Of a stretch of DNA of 64,000 bases, positions 21,746 to 33,475 are shown in pieces. The notes below the pieces were generated by a model, which saw only the letters and a list, made by a program, of their open reading frames with translations, was not told the DNA's origin and ran no database searches. The translations under genes were made by a program, and so were the position numbers. Each line of letters starts with the position of its first letter. Within the stretch, counting starts at the first letter, position 1. The DNA comes from Rhizomys pruinosus. Taxonomy: Eukaryota > Chordata > Mammalia > Rodentia > Spalacidae. The DNA lies in assembly GCA_009823505.1 (NCBI GenBank), contig VZQC01000610.1:3415879-3479878 (forward strand), written 5' to 3'.

Positions 21746-22090
21746 GTATATTAGTCACTTTTCCTATTACTGTGACAAAATATCTGGCAAAGGCAACATA
21801 TGAAAGAAGGACTTATTCTGGCTTCCAGTCTGAGGGTGCAGTCCATCATGGTGGTGAAGGTATGGCAGCAGTGTGAAGCAGCTGGTCACGTGGCAGCCAC
21901 AGCCTGGAAGCAGAGAAAGAGGATTGCTGGTGCTCCTTTTTATTCAGTTTGAGTCCCCAGCCCATGGGAAGATGCCATTCACATCCCAAGTGGGTCTTCC
22001 TTCCTTCAGAGACATGCCCAGAGATGTGTATCCACGGTGATTCTGAATCCCATCAGGTGGACAATGAAGACGAACCACCACACACAGGTC
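21746..22090 (-). mobile_element. Rodent LTR-like repeat, family A
   Basis: TATTAGTCACTTTTCCTATT then 'actgtgacaaaatatctggc', 'gggtgcagtccatcatggtgg', 'gctggtcacgtggcagcc', 'agtctgagtc'-like core, and 'agacatgcccagagatgtg'. It is the reverse of 3981-4320. Confidence 0.7.
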
Positions 22091-24305
22091 TCAGGTGATA
22101 TCTGCCTGTGGACTGTGATCAGCAGGGTGGGTGTGATTGGGTTCTGTCTACATTTGTTGACTGAGGTCCAATGGTGAGAATTCCAGGGGGAGTGTGGCAG
22201 GCCAAGCTCAGCTATGGCCTCAGAATGCAGATATTTGCTGTCCTTGTCAGTGACGGGCTTATAGCACTATCCACAGCCCCTCAGTCACCCATGCTGCCCT
22301 TGGCCTGCCTCCTTCTGGCATCACCCTGTGACACTATGCCAGGACGCCTTCAGTGAGCGACAGACCATTCCATTCGAGGCAAACCTCCCCATGCAAGAGC
22401 TGAGGGAGCTCTTGACAGGTCACTGGCTACAGCTTGTCCTGTTCTGTAGTGAGGCCACTCAGAACCAAACTCCCCTAGTTTCTGTCAGACTCTTCCTTAC
22501 CCTGGGCCCTGCAGACCAACAGGGTTGCAAGGTTGTGGGCATAGGTTCTGTCCTCCTGTGCCTAAAAGCCAGCTCTTGAGCCTCTGTCCCCAGGTTTTTG
22601 GGCTATGAAATGGAGACAGGGATCATGGCATCCTTGGGAGTGGTGAGGTTACGGGATACAAAGCTGGTGACACTGGCTCAGCACAGTTGTCATAGGACTG
22701 AAGATGGCACTCAAAGGGCTGGTCAATGTCCTGCAAACCGTGTCCCTCCACCTGTCTGCCTTAGGAGTCTTTCATTTCCTGGCCCTGACATGGGAACCAC
22801 AGACATTCCCATCCTCTATGGAGAAGCTAAGAACAAGGAGTGAACATCTCTTCACAGAAGCAACACCTTTAAGAGTCAGACCATCCTCAATGGAATGACC
22901 TTGAGGGCCAGGGGAAGGTGGACCAGGCAGAGTGAGCTCAGGTGGACTCCTGGGGAGGCCGTGGCTGGAGGCTCCATGCTGAGATGGGTTGAAAGGGAGT
23001 CTTTTCCATCTCGACTTCCAGTACCTTCCACCTCCAGTGACATCCATATTGCTTTGTCAAAGGCGTCTTATCTCTAAAAGGCCTGAACAAGTGAATAGAC
23101 AAGCTGCTCTTGCTGGGTTCACCCACAGCTTCGAGCCTCTGCCTTCTGCTTTTGGTTGATCTTGGCCCCAGCAGCCAGCAAATGACAAGAAGGCCCTCAG
23201 GGCTGAGCCAAGACCTCCTGTGAGCACTCACAGCTCCCTCTGCCCACCCTGCCCAGCTTCAGGAGCCAGCCTCTGTCTGCACAGAGACTTGTTTTGCCCT
23301 GGGTCACCCAGGGCCCCATAAGGCCACACCCTCTGCCAGCACTGGCCTGGTCTGGAGGGACACGAAGCCAGACATGCCATACGACAGGAGGGCTAGTCCT
23401 CTTCTACAGAGAGCAGCACCCAGGGTGAAACCTCTGCTCTGTCCCCCATTGTCATTGTGCCCAGTTATACCAGGACTCTAGTGGGTCTCCTTCCTCTCTT
23501 GGGAAAACTCAGGTTATTGGGGACCTAGAAGGAGAAGGAGAAGGCATGAAGTCAGGAGTATTAGTTCTGCTGGGGCCCAGCCGGTATGAGAGTCCCAGCA
23601 TGGAAACCTGGGCTTGGCCGTCCCACACCCTTCACACTATCTCCAGAGCCTGGGGTTGAGGAGGCCAAAGAGGGCTCTGGTACCGGTCCTGCCCAGTGTC
23701 CTAAAGAGATTATACGCATCGTCCCTCCCTCAGCACCCAGGCAAGTCAGGCGTCCCATTGGCTAAATGGCCAGTGAGACCACCTCCTCAGCCTTCCACAG
23801 TCTGCTGTAGTCACGCCTTGCTTCCCATATGGTAATTAAGCTTCCCAACTCTGCTATGTACATATAATTACACTGCTTCCCACGCAGGGAAACCAAGGCA
23901 GAGGCTAGCACCTCCTTGCTGTTGCAACTGGACTGTGGCCCCAGTGACCTTGTCTCACTGTCTGACTCCGTACAGGGTCACCCCAGTTTACCCAGGGAGT
24001 TCCTGCCTCCCTAGGAGCTAGAATGCTAGCTGCCCATGGGCTCTGTGGGCACCAAAAGAACAAAGTTAGGCAATACCCAATACCAGGCAGGACTGGATGG
24101 CAGAATCCCATCTAGTCTCTGGGGCATAGTATACCCTTCCTGCAGTCTAACGTGGGGCCACATTGTGAGCTTTTGAGAAGCTGAATGTTCTAATTTTTAT
24201 GTGAAGAATGTGGGTGCCTTGAAGGTCACTAAAAGTCATGAACACATTCACGTTTATCTAAATGACTGCACATGACAAAGGAGACATGGGGTGGACTGGG
24301 CCTTC
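22091..24305. other. Intergenic, no gene recognised
   Basis: About 2.2 kb of unique-looking sequence. Open frames up to 97 codons overlap on both strands without recognisable domains. No clear SINE. Confidence 0.5.
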
Positions 24306-24498
24306 AAGAAACACATGTGTAGGCCGGGCATGGTGGCAAATGCCTTTAATCCTAGCACTTGGGAAGCAGAGGCAGGCAGATCTTTGTGAGTTCAAGGCCA
24401 GCCTGGTCTACAGAGTGAGTTCCAGGACAGCTGGGGCTACAGGGAAATCCTGTGTGGAAAAGACCAAAAAAAAAAAGAAAAAAAAAGAAACACATGTG
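24306..24498 (+). mobile_element. B1 SINE with target-site duplications
   Basis: A full-length B1 (24322-24484) runs from GGCCGGGCATGGTGGCAAAT to an A-rich tail. Perfect 14-bp direct repeats AAGAAACACATGTG flank it at 24306-24319 and 24485-24498. Low divergence and clean duplications point to a young insertion. Confidence 0.97.
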
Positions 24499-24538
24499 AA
24501 CTGTGTATCATGAGCTACAGGCAGGGTTTCAAGTATTC

Positions 24539-24815
24539 CAGTAGCTACTTTTTTTTTATTTTTTTATATTATTTATTTCTGTATGTGTATGAATGTACTG
24601 TCTGCATGCAAGTTTGTGCACCCGTGTCGTGCAATGCCGCGGAAGTCAGAAGAGGGTGTCAGATTCCCCTGGAACTGGAGTTCTCCTGGAATTGGAGTTT
24701 CAGATGGTTCTCGGCTGCCATGTGGGTGCTGGGGATCAAACCCGGGTCCTCTGCAAGAGCGGTCGGCGCTCTTAACCGCTAGGCCATCTCTCCAGCCCCT
24801 CAGTAGCTACTTTTT
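24539..24815 (-). mobile_element. B2 SINE with target-site duplications
   Basis: Reversed B2 from a TTTATTTCTGTATGTGTATG tail to 'ctaggccatctctccagcccc'. Flanking repeats CAGTAGCTACTTTTT are at 24539-24553 and 24801-24815. An internal near-duplication ('ctggaactggagtt' then 'ctggaattggagtt') lies near 24668-24700. Confidence 0.95.
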
Positions 24816-24867
24816 AAAAGTACATTTTGTCATGTGTATGTATATGGGGCTTCTGTAGCTTTCTCTT

Positions 24868-24960
24868 AAAGAGCAAAGAGCATGGCTCAGTTCACAGGAC
24901 ATGGATCATGACCTAGCATAAAGCTCCAGGTTCAATTTCCAGTACCACATAAACTGGGAG
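24868..24960 (+). mobile_element. ID-like SINE, diverged
   Basis: GAGCATGGCTCAGTTCACAG, 'catgacctagcataaagctccaggttcaatttccagtacc' retains ID-type A and B boxes. Confidence 0.65.
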
Positions 24961-24961
24961 C

Positions 24962-25095
24962 TGGGACTGGAGAGATGGCTCAGTGGTTAAGAATACTTGC
25001 TGCTTTGCATAAGACCCAAGCACTGATGTCAGGCAGCTCACAACCATCTCCATCTCCAGGAGATCTGGTGTCCTCTTCTGGCCTTTCTGGGTACT

Positions 25096-25097
<2 letters not shown>
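24962..25097 (+). mobile_element. B2 SINE, 3' end replaced by GA microsatellite
   Basis: GACTGGAGAGATGGCTCAGT then 'ggttaagaatacttgctgc' and 'ggtgtcctcttctggcctttctgggtactg'. The usual AT-rich tail is replaced by a long GA run. Confidence 0.88.

Positions 25098-25146
<49 letters not shown>
25098..25146. repeat. (GA)24 microsatellite
   Basis: A perfect GA run joined to the B2 on its left. Confidence 0.97.
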
Positions 25147-25149
<3 letters not shown>

Positions 25150-25159
25150 AGATTTAAAA

Positions 25160-25315
25160 AGGAAACGGTACAGTGGCGTGGGCCTGTCATGTCAGAACTA
25201 GGGAGGTAGATGCAGGAGGATCAAAAGTTCAAAGTCACCCATGGCTATATAGTGAGTTTGAGACCAGTTTGTGCTACATGAGGCCTTGTCTCAAAAACAA
25301 ACAAATAAGCAAGCA
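25160..25315 (+). mobile_element. B1-like SINE
   Basis: GTACAGTGGCGTGGGCCTGT, 'gaactagggaggtagatgcaggaggatcaaaagttcaaagtc', 'tatatagtgagtttgagaccag', and a CAAACAAATAAGC tail. Diverged. Confidence 0.75.
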
Positions 25316-26269
25316 AAGAGAAACATGTAAAATTTTATTTAATCCAATAAGCCAAAATATTATCATTTCCATGGTATGTTCACTGGAAATGATTAAGGAC
25401 CCATTCCTGAGTGACCCATCCCCGGGTACCCTGTATTCAACATCTCCCTGTCCACACTTGTTTGTTCTGGGGGCTCAGATACCATAAGCCCAGTCAGTAC
25501 ATTCAAGGTTCAGATCAGAAATTGTGCTCCCCGCCCCAACTGGAAGACAGTCTCCACATCCCTCAAAGTTTCCTTTACTTCTTCCTTATCCGCTTTTCTT
25601 CATTGAGATGATTCCTCCTACCTTGTCCCTCTAAACCCAAGCTGCTTCCGTGGACACTGATCTGGCTATTCCCCCTTTGGCTCTGCCTCGCAGCCCTCTC
25701 CCTCCTCGGCTGCCAGAATCCCCTCTTGGAGCCCCATGTGTGGACCCAGCACCCCTACAAGGGGAGATCCAGCACTTGGTCCACAGTGAGCTCTCAACAT
25801 GCAGGTTTTGAACACTTAGCTAAAGTTGCTGGTCGGGGAGGCCCCAAAGGCAGCCAAAAATGAAGAAGACAGGCTGCTGTCACTGCTCTAGGTTGCCTCC
25901 ATGACTAGATGGTGAGACTCTACTGCCAAAGACACCAGGCACTTCGGTTTCAGGATACAGAATTCAATCTTGAAATGATGAGGGAAACTCTCCTTGCAGG
26001 ATAGCTTTCACAGTACTTGAAGTGCTATGAAGGCATCAGTGGTTTTATACAGTGCTGCACCCTGCATGCGACAACAACGTCCTGCAAGGCAAGACGTGCC
26101 CACTGGTGCAACCCTGGCAAGACTGTTAAGGAGGGTAAACACTGCTCTCTTGAGTGGATTTGAAGCCTGCTCCAAATGCAGAGGGGGAATTCGTGCCTGG
26201 TTCTATAAACATTCACTGGTCAAAACTCATGACTACCAAAATGATAGGCCCTAGGGAGAACATACTGAT
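25316..26269. other. Intergenic, no gene recognised
   Basis: No clear repeat or coding signal. Confidence 0.5.
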
Positions 26270-26510
26270 GTTGATTTTTTTATTTTATTACTTTTATTTT
26301 TATTTTTTTGTATGAATGTATTGGCTGCATGTATGAAAGTGTCATGAAATGCCCATGGAGGTCATAAGAAGCCATCGGATCCCCTGGAATTGGAGTTACA
26401 GATGGTTGTTAGTTGCCATGTGGGTGCTAGGAATTGAACCCAGGTCCTCTGCAAGAGCAGCCAGTGCTATTTAACCACTGAGCCATTGCTCCAGGCCCCA
26501 GTTGATTTTT
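26270..26510 (-). mobile_element. B2 SINE with target-site duplications
   Basis: Reversed B2 (26280-26500) with AT-rich tail, 'tggaattggagttacagatggttg', AATTGAACCCAGGTCCTCTG and 'gccattgctccaggcccc'. GTTGATTTTT repeats flank it at 26270-26279 and 26501-26510. Confidence 0.92.
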
Positions 26511-27157
26511 AAAATGGTCATATTGTTGGGCTGGAGATATGACTTAAGAGCACTGGCTGCTCTTGCAGAGGACCTGGGTTCAATTCCAGCACCAACATGA
26601 CAACTGATGCCTTTTCCAACCTCTGTGGGCACTGCACAACATGGGTACACTGACATACATGCAGCCAGTGCATGCACAACATGGTGCACTTACATACATG
26701 CAGCCAGTGCATGCACAACATGGTGCACTTACATACATGCAGCCAGTGCATGCACAACAGGGGTGCACTTACATACATGCAGCCAGTGCATGCACAACAG
26801 GGGTGCACTTACATACATGCAGCCAGTGCATGCACAACATGGTGCACTTACATATATGCAGTCAGTGCATGCACAACATGGTGCACTTACATACCTGCAG
26901 CCAGTGCATGTACAACAGGGGTGCACTTACATACATGCAGCCAGTGCATGCACAACATGGTGCACTTACATATATGCAGTCAGTGCATGCACAACGTGGT
27001 GCACTTACATACCTGCAGCCAGTGCATGCACAACATGGTGCACTTACATACATGCAGCCAGTGCATGCACAACATGGTGCACTTACATACATGCAGCCAG
27101 TGCATTCATATCCATTAAATAAAAATAATACATAAAACATTAAAATGGTCATGTTGT
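26509..27157 (+). mobile_element. B2 SINE carrying an internal minisatellite, with target-site duplications
   Basis: The head TGGGCTGGAGATATGACTTA begins at 26527, and the AT-rich tail (AAATAAAAATAATACATAAA) ends at about 27139. Flanking 18-bp repeats (TTAAAATGGTCATATTGT versus TTAAAATGGTCATGTTGT) at 26509-26526 and 27140-27157 differ by one base. They show that the entire block of about 613 bp, including the minisatellite, sits inside one B2 insertion that would normally be about 200 bp. Confidence 0.93.
26633..27105. repeat. 39/40-bp minisatellite inside a B2, about 12 copies
   Basis: Units read GTGCACTTACATACATGCAG, CCAGTGCATGCACAACATG. Most are 39 bp; copies with ACAGGGG instead of ACATG are 40 bp. 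Because 39 is a multiple of three, all frames stay open and give long repetitive but spurious open frames on both strands. Some units carry TATATGCAGTC or TACCTGCAG variants in an ordered, repeated pattern. Confidence 0.95.
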
Positions 27158-29111
27158 CAAACTGCCTTCTAAATATTTGTTTATATCCATAGATTCATGC
27201 ACTCCCATCCTTGGTCAGAGAAGCTTCTTTTTGCAGTGGATGATGATTAATGCAGAGACCCATTACTGTTCAAAGTGCTGAGAATAAGAGACTGTTAAGT
27301 GCTCAGTCACAGATGGGATATCTAAATCAAACAGCTCCCCCAACTAAGGCTCGGAGAACATTATGGGAGAAGGAGGCAGGAAGAGTGTAAGAGGCAAAGG
27401 ATGGGAAGGTGTGGAAACACTCAAAGCTCAGCAGTGGGGACTTCAGAAGACTGCAGACACTCTCTTGGTTATGAACAATGTGTAAGTGTTCTCTCTTGGA
27501 TGGTCCTGCTATCTCTTTCACTGGAAGTTGTATGTGTGCTACTGGTGTTATGAAAACTCTGCCTACAGGCTGCTGTAGGGCCTTCCACAAGCAGCAGCAG
27601 AAGTCCCTGACAGCCCGCCCAACCTGAGCTCTGGGATCTGTGTCCTTTCTGCAAAGCATGGTGGGAGCTTTTTCCTACACATTCCATCAGGCACTTAAAA
27701 CCTAAGGTCCCTACGGCCTCCTGGCTTTATAAACCACATCAAAAGCCTTTGCAGAGATGTTTCTCCCCTGTGAAACCTGAAGCCGTCCGTGACCTGCTAT
27801 TACGTGGGTAATTAGGCCGCTCCCTAGGCCTGGTGAATACACAGACAGGCTGCCAAGACTCAAAGGAAACAGGTGCCTCCCTAGGTGGGACACTGGTGGC
27901 CCAACTTCCCATTCCAACCCCAGGTGACACCCTGCTGCAAACCCAGAGGACTCCCTTGGGAGCCACCATCATGGAGGTTCAATGGATGCCTCGTTGGTCC
28001 TGGTCCCGTGCAGCGGCAGCTGACCTCAGCAGGCAGTTTATAACACAAACACAACCCTATGGTCACTGAAAGCACAGTGTGTAGGTGTCCCTCTAGGGTA
28101 CAGTGCTCCCCTGTAGTTCAGACACCCCACCTTCAGCTTACTGCCACAACTTGCCCCTAGGAACCAAAACCAGGGGACTCCAGAATGCCAACTGGCCACA
28201 GTCCTTGAGTATCCATGTATCTGTCTGCCCTTCTAGGCAGACAACCAGTTGATGCCAACCATAGTGCTTGTACTCCCCCATACCAAGGTCAATATGAATC
28301 CTCTTTGTTCCTACTGGACAGTACGTCCAGTCCCAGACTCTGGTTTCCTACAAACAGCCGACCTGCAGTGAGTGCTGGCTGTGAGCCACCAGCATCCGGT
28401 GGCCCCCTTATGAATGGAGCTGGAGTGTGCAAGATGGGGACCCCACACACACACACCTCAAGATGACCAGCTCAGACAGACGGAGATAAAGGCTTCAATG
28501 CTGGAAAGGATAACCCAGCCACTGGAAATACTGCAGGACTCAGAACAAGGCACTCAGTTCCAGAACTCCAGTGAAATGATTCATGGGTTCCCAAAAACCT
28601 TCCCAAAGACCAGCCTGCACAGCTCCAAGTGTCACCCTGGACAGCAGAGCCCAAAGCTGTAGAAAGGCTGAGTGTCAGCACATGGCTGGATATGAATTTT
28701 CAAACAAGTGAAACAATGAGCCTCTCCCCAGTAATTAGTCAGCTTTGGTTTTCCGGGATATCTTGCCTTAACTAACTAACTCCCTTGAGTGACACTGAAC
28801 TGGCCACCAGCCTCCCATTAATGTTGAGAACAGTGGACGATTATGGTCACCTGTTAATGTGGTAGACTGTAGAGACAGCACTGTTATCCATGAAATTCCT
28901 CCTTTCTTTCTTACGGTAAGGAACCCCCCTCTCTCTTCTTAGAGATGCTCTATTGGTGCAGATGAGGGCTGGTTCATGTTCTAAGGGTGCAGAGAGAGGA
29001 TCAAGGGCAATGGGGTGGGGAAAGAGGGTCGAGGGCAGGTTGGCTGATGGGCAAGCTTACAGCTAGAAGGGAGGGCTCCCTCCTGATGGGCTGTGACCCA
29101 GTAAGGAGTAA
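27158..29111. other. Intergenic, no gene recognised
   Basis: About 1.95 kb with no clear SINE or LTR. Overlapping open frames on both strands lack domains. Confidence 0.5.
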
Positions 29112-29345
29112 TGTAATAGTTACCTTTCTTGCCACTGTAACTGAAAATCTGACAGAAGTGATTTAGGAAGGAAGGATTTGTCTTGGCTGATCATCTGGGG
29201 ACACAGCCCACCATGATAGAGAAGGCATGGTGGTGGGAGCGGCTCATGGCTGTGACGCATCACCTCCTCACATGTGGAAAATAAGAAGCAGAGAGTGGAC
29301 AGGAAGTGTCTCTCCCCTCAAGGCTTACTCCTCTGCAACTCACTT
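29112..29345 (-). mobile_element. Rodent LTR-like repeat, family A, inverted half
   Basis: 'aatagttacctttcttgccactgtaactg', GATTTAGGAAGGAAGGATTT, 'ccaccatgatagagaaggcatgg' match the minus form of family A. A plus-oriented partner lies at 29497-29690, with a CA run between. Confidence 0.6.
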
Positions 29346-29445
29346 TCTCTAGTAAGGTTTCACTTCTTGAAGGTTCTAGAAACTCAAAACAATCTGCCAG
29401 TAAGAACCTGTCTCAAAAAGCAAGGAATGAGAATGAGAGAGAGAA

Positions 29446-29448
<3 letters not shown>

Positions 29449-29496
<48 letters not shown>
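29449..29496. repeat. (CA)24 microsatellite
   Basis: A perfect CA run between two oppositely oriented family-A pieces. Confidence 0.97.
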
Positions 29497-29498
<2 letters not shown>

Positions 29499-29690
29499 AG
29501 AGCCTGGAGCACCAGCGTTCATCTTGACTTCCTGACTGTGGACGCAGTGTGGTCATCTACCTCATTCTCCTGCTACCCTGACTCCCCACCATGATGGACC
29601 TCACCCTCAAACTGTAAGCCACAATAAACCTTTCCTTCCTTAAATACCTTTGTCAGGTATTTTGTCACAGCACCGAGAAGAGTAACTGAC
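29497..29690 (+). mobile_element. Rodent LTR-like repeat, family A, plus-oriented half
   Basis: 'catcttgacttcctgactgtgg', CACCATGATGGACCTCACCC, 'aaactgtaagccacaataaacctttccttcctt', 'gtcaggtattttgtcacagcacc'. The end is the reverse complement of the start of 29112-29345, so the whole block is an inverted repeat. Confidence 0.65.
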
Positions 29691-30424
29691 CCATCTTCGA
29701 ATGTTAGCATGAGCGAGGCTCTACATCTAGTTCTCAGCACTGAAAAACAAAAGTGTGCTCCTAGGGGCTATTGAGGCCTGTCTCTGGGTTCCTAAGTCAG
29801 GCTGAACCCTCCATGGGGTGGGGTACCATACACAGGCAGTTTTCCCTTCCACCAGGAAACCAGCTCCATCAGAGAGACTTCTTGTAACTAACCCCATGCT
29901 GCGGACAGTGGCTTCTACTTAAGGGTGGCCACATAGGCAGGTGCCCATAGCCTAGCCCCAGCACTTGTTTGAGTGGCTAACTAGGGACCACAGTTGGTCA
30001 GGTGATGCCTAGTACAGGCTGTTGTGCCATCTAAGACTTTTGCTCCCTGGTTCTTCCCCTGGGGCTCCAGGCATCTTGGCCCCAAGCTCCTATTCTAGGT
30101 GGCAGCTGACTGCCCAGACTTGCCAGGCATGTCCTGGCTCACCAAGCCCCAGCAAACCCAGTTGTCTCTGTAGACTGGGCCTGGCATGAAGGCTTCATGC
30201 AGGAGCCAGCAGGCTCCAGGCTTCGGAATCCACAGAACCTGACCTTCACTGTCCTCTGCCCCTTGGCTCCAGTCTCCATTACACTCCTGTCAGGCCCTGA
30301 ACTCATCAGTGGAGAACAGGCTTCAAGATCTGCCCAATATGTTAGAAGTTACCTGGGTAGAGAGCTAACCTCACCTCTAGAACTTCTGCTTCCTCTTCTG
30401 AGGGAGGGACTGGGTGACAAAAGC
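29691..30424. other. Intergenic with a short ID-like trace
   Basis: An ID-like piece (GAGGCTCTACATCTAGTTCT) is at about 29714. Otherwise no feature is recognised. Confidence 0.45.
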
Positions 30425-30720
30425 ATTGATGGGGCCCTGGGAAGATTACTTGCTGGGTCAAAGTGCTTGCTTATAAAAGCATGAAGACCAGAGTTCCATT
30501 TGCCAGAACCCATGTATGCCGGGCACTCCTATGGCAAGATTGAGAGGCAGGGACAGAATTTCCTTCTGCTCAAGGATCAGGCTCGAGGGCCAGCTAGCCT
30601 GGGGTATAGAGGAGCAAATCAAGAGACCCTGACACCAAGTACAAGATGTGGCCCAACTTCTAAGGTTGACTCCAACCTTCACACGCACAAGGCTTGTCGC
30701 TTCCAGGCTCTCTAAGCAGA
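30425..30720 (+). mobile_element. Diverged B4-like SINE
   Basis: 'ttgctgggtcaaagtgcttgcttataaaagcatgaagaccagagttcc' gives an ID-like head. 'gccgggcactcctatgg' and GGCCAGCTAGCCTGGGGTAT give a poor B1-like body. Confidence 0.5.
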
Positions 30721-32385
30721 TTCCAACCTGTGACTACTGACTTCTTTACGTCTAAGGTCCAGACCCCAGCCTGCTCCCCAGGCCACTGTGCTCATCGGCT
30801 CATCTGCTTCTCAACTAATCCCACTGTCGCACCCCCCCCCACATTCTCGTCACAGCAGCTAGTGATCTAAGAAGATGGAAGCCAGACATGCGTGCATCCC
30901 TCCGGAGATGGCCTATCACTGGCTCCTCATCATTCAGAGCAGGGCCACAGGCCCACAACCTGACAGGCTTCCCTGCCAAACCACGCTGTGCCACCTGCTT
31001 TCTCCACTGGCTCCTGCCTCACCCCCCCCCACCCCCGCAATCCACCCTGATCTTTCTTCTTTGACATGGACTCAGCCCTACCTGCTCTAGTCTCTTTCCC
31101 AAGACCATGTGCTCTGGACACCCACCCCCATCCTGTGTCCTTACTCAGGATGACTTTTTGTCCTCAATGCTGTCAATAACTGCTCTGCCTACGTCTGTTG
31201 CTGCCTCCTTCAACCTCCTGGTCCCTCTCAGCCCTGATACTCTCTCAGCAGCGCTGATCACGTGGCTCTCCTCCATGTTGACATGGCTGTGCCTGTCCTC
31301 TGCCTCCTTCTGGAGGCTGTGCTCTGGGTGACAGGTAGGGAGGGGCAGAGCTATCTGTAACTTCTCAAGGTGTCCTCACAGAGTGGAGCTTCCTGGCAAG
31401 GGTATCATGGACCACTCTTCGCAGGGACAGGAAGGAGGGACCAGAGTGGTTCCAGGAGGGACTGTCCTGACGAAGAACAGAGACGAACGCATTGGTAAAG
31501 CAACCAGTTAACCCTAGAGTGTGGACAAAAAAAGCAGAGTGAGGCTGTGGTAGATCAGAGGTCTGCAGGTGGAGGGACAAGCAGGCAGCCATGGGTGCTT
31601 AAAGGAGGAGGTCTCAGAGAGGGTTTACCTCACCTTATAGTACTGTGACAGCCAATTCTGTATGTGTGCATGTATGTGTGTGTGTGTGTGCGTGTATGTG
31701 TGTGTGTGTCCCCAAATCAGACGTACAGATAATGTGTCAGTGTGTAAAGCCTTTGAGGGGAAAGCTGGCCCACCGCAGGTGGCACACACTTGCAGGAGTG
31801 AATGAGTTACTAAGGGAGCAGTCCCCACTGCATAGGTAGAGCTGGTGTTTGGGGGTCTTCCTCCTCAATGAAATAAGGTCATTTGGTCCAGTATACCTTC
31901 TGTATTCTGAACCTCACACTCCAAAGTTGCCCTGTGGAAGAAGGTGAGTAGGTAGGACAGAACCTGCAGGAAGCACAGGCTGAAATGTAAGGCTGAGCTG
32001 GAGCCATGTGGCCAGGAGGGGTAACTGATCCAGACCCTGGGCACGGAGGAGCAATATACATGAACTCAGTGACGGGAGCATTCAGGGACCTTGCTTTGTC
32101 TCCCACTTACTGAGAATTCTGGAACCCAGGCAAGGTTGGCAGCTGCTCCTCCTTGCTCCCTATATTCAAGACAGGAAGAAGACATTACCAGACCAGCAGC
32201 CACAGGGGAAGGAGGCTTGTGCCATGTGGAAGTGAGGTAATCGGTGAGCCATCTTACCCTCCAACAGGCCAATGAAGAATCTAACAAAGAAAAGTCAAAC
32301 TGACCAGTGGGTCCGCTGACCAGTTCGTCCCATCTAGCCGGGTTCTGGATTCTTCCTTGGAGTAGTCTAATTTCACTCCATTCCA
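30721..32385. other. Intergenic with a GT microsatellite
   Basis: Unique-looking sequence. A GT/GTAT run is at about 31668-31712 and C-runs are near 30832 and 31023. No gene is recognised. Confidence 0.5.
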
Positions 32386-32500
32386 AATCTTATAAATATG
32401 TCTTATCTTCATTTTACAGTAGGAAAACAGAAAGTGGCTCAGAGAGTTTAGGTGACCAGCCTCGGACCCCACAGCTAAGCTCAGAAGCAAATGTGTTTTC
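32386..32500 (+). mobile_element. MIR element
   Basis: TCTTCATTTTACAGTAGGAA then 'aacagaaagtggctcagagagtttaggtgaccagcctcggaccccacagctaagctcagaagc' matches the MIR core in order. Confidence 0.75.
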
Positions 32501-32883
32501 ACTACCGTCTGTGACTTTGAACAACACCTTCAAAGAGGACAAAGAACACTGATGATAAGAAAGTGACAGATCCCTCTCAGTCCAGGAAGAACGGCAGCAA
32601 TGTGGGCTCTGGTTACTCAAAGTCATGGCTAGCTGCAAGCATTCCCAGAGTACCTGCTGCTGGGAGGCAGAGGCCACCAAGGAATTCTGTACCAGACAGA
32701 GCTCTGTGTCCACAGCTATAACCTGACTCAGGTCCCCCACCCCATCTGTGAGATGAGGGTCCTCTCTCATCCCACTTCGAGTTCCCATAATATCAAGTGA
32801 CAATGTTGACCTCAGCAGCCAGGATGTGTGGCAAAGGTAAATTGTTCATGACTTACACTGGCTTTTTAATCACTTACTTTTGA
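32501..32883. other. Intergenic with a MIR-like trace
   Basis: A reversed MIR-like stretch lies at about 32710-32770 ('acctgactcaggtcccccaccccatctgtgagatgagg'). Nothing else is recognised. Confidence 0.5.
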
Positions 32884-33262
32884 GACGCTGTGTTAGTTAT
32901 TTTCCTTGTTGCTAGGATAGACTTCTTGACCAGTAGCAACTTAAGGAAGGAAGGGTTTATTCTGGCTCACAGTTCAAGGGTGCAGTCCATCTTCCTGGAG
33001 AAGTCCTGGTGGCAGAAGCATGAGGCAACTGGTCACACTGCATCTGCAGTCAGGAAACAGAGAGATGAATGCTGGCACTCCCCATTTTCTTCTTTTATTC
33101 AGTCCAGGCCCCCAGTCCTCAGCATGGTGCTGCCCAGGTTCAGGATGGGTCTTCCTTACCTCAGTTAACCTAATCTAGAGGCTCCCTCACAGATGAGCCC
33201 AGAGATGTGTCTCCTAGGTGAATCTAGATTCCCCCAAGTTGATAAGATAACCATCGCAGGTA
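32884..33262 (-). mobile_element. Rodent LTR-like repeat, family A
   Basis: 'gtgttagttattttccttgttgct', CTTAAGGAAGGAAGGGTTTA, 'ctggctcacagttc', 'actggtcacactgcatctgcagtcagg', 'cagatgagcccagagatgtgtctcctaggtgaatctagattc'. This is the best-preserved minus copy of the family in the window. Confidence 0.75.
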
Positions 33263-33389
33263 CTCAGCAAGTATTATTATTAAGGTCCCGACGCTGGCAG
33301 CTCCCGATGCTCTGCTGTCTAAAAATGTCATGCCCCACCTTCCACTCACATTGCATACCTCCACGGAAACAGCCTGTGACTGCCTCCAT

Positions 33390-33475
33390 CAGATTAAGCA
33401 CTATTTTTCAGATGAGCAAGACCCAGAGACCAGAAGTAGCTCAGTGTGGCTGGTCACATGATTCAGTCCTGTTCT
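33390..33475 (+). mobile_element. MIR fragment
   Basis: 'agattaagcactatttttcagatgagcaagacccagagaccagaagtagctcag' follows the MIR core order. Confidence 0.5.

Noticed and set aside
26607..27135. Long repetitive open frames rich in His, Cys, Ala and Thr
   Set aside because: They come from a minisatellite with a 39-bp (multiple of three) unit inside a B2 SINE, not from a gene.
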